Positions 62,966-64,000 of a stretch of 64,000 nt of DNA are shown piece by piece. Origin of the DNA: Burhinus oedicnemus (lineage: Eukaryota > Chordata > Aves > Charadriiformes > Burhinidae). The stretch covers positions 587,275 to 651,274 of the forward strand of contig VFFE01007649.1 in NCBI GenBank assembly GCA_008921705.1, in the 5' to 3' direction. Numbering within the stretch: position 1 is the stretch's first letter; every line of letters begins with the position of its first letter. A program made the position numbers and the translations under genes. A model generated the notes under the pieces. It did no database searches. It was not told the DNA's origin and worked only from the letters and a program-made list of their open reading frames with translations.

Positions 62966-64000
62966 TGTGATGTGGAGTATAAGAAAATCAAGTGGGAAGT
63001 CTTAGTGTTTCTGTTCTTTAGTTATCAAAATAGATTCTAGAACTTTTGGAAGATGGTTGGGTTGGTAGGACAATATATTAGCAGTAGGAACTTGATGCAG
63101 ACAACCTATGTGACATTGCACAAGTCACCTTGTAAATTCAGTTTTGGTATTTGTGAGATAGAGATAGCAGTCGTCATCTCTTCATAATGGTGATCATCCA
63201 GCATGGTGATGGAAGTACTCAAGAGAGCATTAAATACCAGTCTACTTGTGAAATAAGCAAACTGGGTCCAAAATATGGTGGATCTCCCTACCACTGGATC
63301 TTTTCCATTGCTCTCTTTCTTAAGAGGAAAGGCAGAGCATGATCCAATGCATTTCCATGAAAACAGTGACAAGACTGGGTTGGTACCAGGGCAGATACTT
63401 ATTTTCATGAGGAAAAGGCAATTAAGACAATTCCTTCAATTGAACATGTCCTCTAAGCTATCTAGTATACAGGGAAATCACTTTTTTTTTTTAGCAAAGT
63501 GCTCAATACATCACCACACTTATTACTAGGTAGCTGAGATGACTGTTGGGGCAGCATTAAATAAACTGCAAGCTCCCACCTGTACTTTACAAATGTGAAG
63601 TGCTGTCTGCAAATGACATGATTTTGCAAAATCAGTCATCTCTACCCCAGTAGTTCATGTGCTGTCAGAGTAATGGCCATGACATTCTCAATATTGTCAG
63701 CAATAACGCTCCATTGACAAAAAGAAAAAAATGAGGGCACACACAGCCCCAGGTCTGATAATATTTGCCTTTTTGCCCTTCATAACATGACATGTGATGT
63801 GTATGGTTCTGTGTGTTGCCCTTTATATGAAGAAGTCCTTTGGGGGAGCTTACATAATCTTCTGCATGACTGGGCAGGCACCAGTAGAGCCGGCTTCCTT
63901 GTTCTTACATGTCAATGAAACCAATCTGAAATTTGAATTAGATTAGCTCTGTCATTGGTATTATACCTTGTTATAGCAAAACCTAAAAAAAAAAAAAAAA
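62966..64000. other. Intergenic DNA to the window end
   Basis: AT-rich, with no gene seen. T-run at about 63482-63493; the window ends in a run of 16 As (63985-64000), which may be a simple repeat or the start of another retroposed tail. Confidence 0.5.

Noticed and set aside
29241..64000. Exons of CBLN2 or another neighbouring gene
   Set aside because: No C1q-type motif or other recognisable coding segment was found; only repeats and AT-rich DNA.
1..64000. tRNA, rRNA, CRISPR arrays, bacterial operons or phage genes
   Set aside because: None seen; the window is vertebrate intron and intergenic DNA.

Overview
The window looks like a piece of a bird nuclear chromosome, read as AT-rich intron and intergenic DNA. 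Three things support this: six chicken-repeat-1 (CR1) LINE copies with the usual avian 3' ends (runs of ATTCTATGATT), avian-type retroviral LTR sequence, and a split vertebrate gene with consensus splice sites. There are no operons, CRISPR arrays or tRNA/rRNA genes that I can see. Most open reading frames are either decayed CR1 or chance.

The one host gene is the 3' half of NETO1 (neuropilin and tolloid-like 1, an auxiliary subunit of synaptic glutamate receptors) on the + strand. Four coding exons were placed by splice sites and reading phase: 13430-13658 (second part of CUB2), 24493-24606 (LDL-receptor class A module), 26843-27401 (transmembrane helix and most of the cytoplasmic tail) and 28561-28621 (last codons, ending in the PDZ ligand TRV). 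Together they make exactly 320 codons plus a stop. The upstream exons (signal peptide, CUB1, first part of CUB2) are not in the window. A probable poly(A) signal lies at 29206-29211.

Layout: 1-13429 is the preceding NETO1 intron, holding two head-to-tail CR1s (about 1.24-2.57 kb and 2.73-5.47 kb), a GC-rich patch (7.33-7.6 kb) and a CR1 tail (11.87-12.1 kb). 13.4-28.6 kb is the exon region; the 10.8 kb intron before the LDLa exon holds a MIR-like SINE, a 198-codon ORF of unknown meaning, an antisense CR1 (19.8-21.6 kb), a strongly pyrimidine-skewed stretch and an LTR scrap with a C8/G8 inverted repeat. From 29.2 kb on is a gene-poor downstream region with a CR1 tail (35.1-35.6 kb), a 20-N gap beside a C homopolymer (35.9 kb), a solo LTR (47.1-47.9 kb) and a minus-strand CR1 with ORF1 and endonuclease (60.8-62.96 kb). 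That last CR1 is cut off at its 3' side and abuts an unrecognised GC-rich block (60.05-60.8 kb).

I did not find a convincing new biological system. The items most worth checking are the CR1/GC-rich chimera at 60-63 kb, the alternative NETO1 C terminus by intron read-through, several copies of a palindromic repeat, and candidate regulatory patches (a perfect DR4 nuclear-receptor site at 45.46 kb and an octamer cluster at 37.2 kb).
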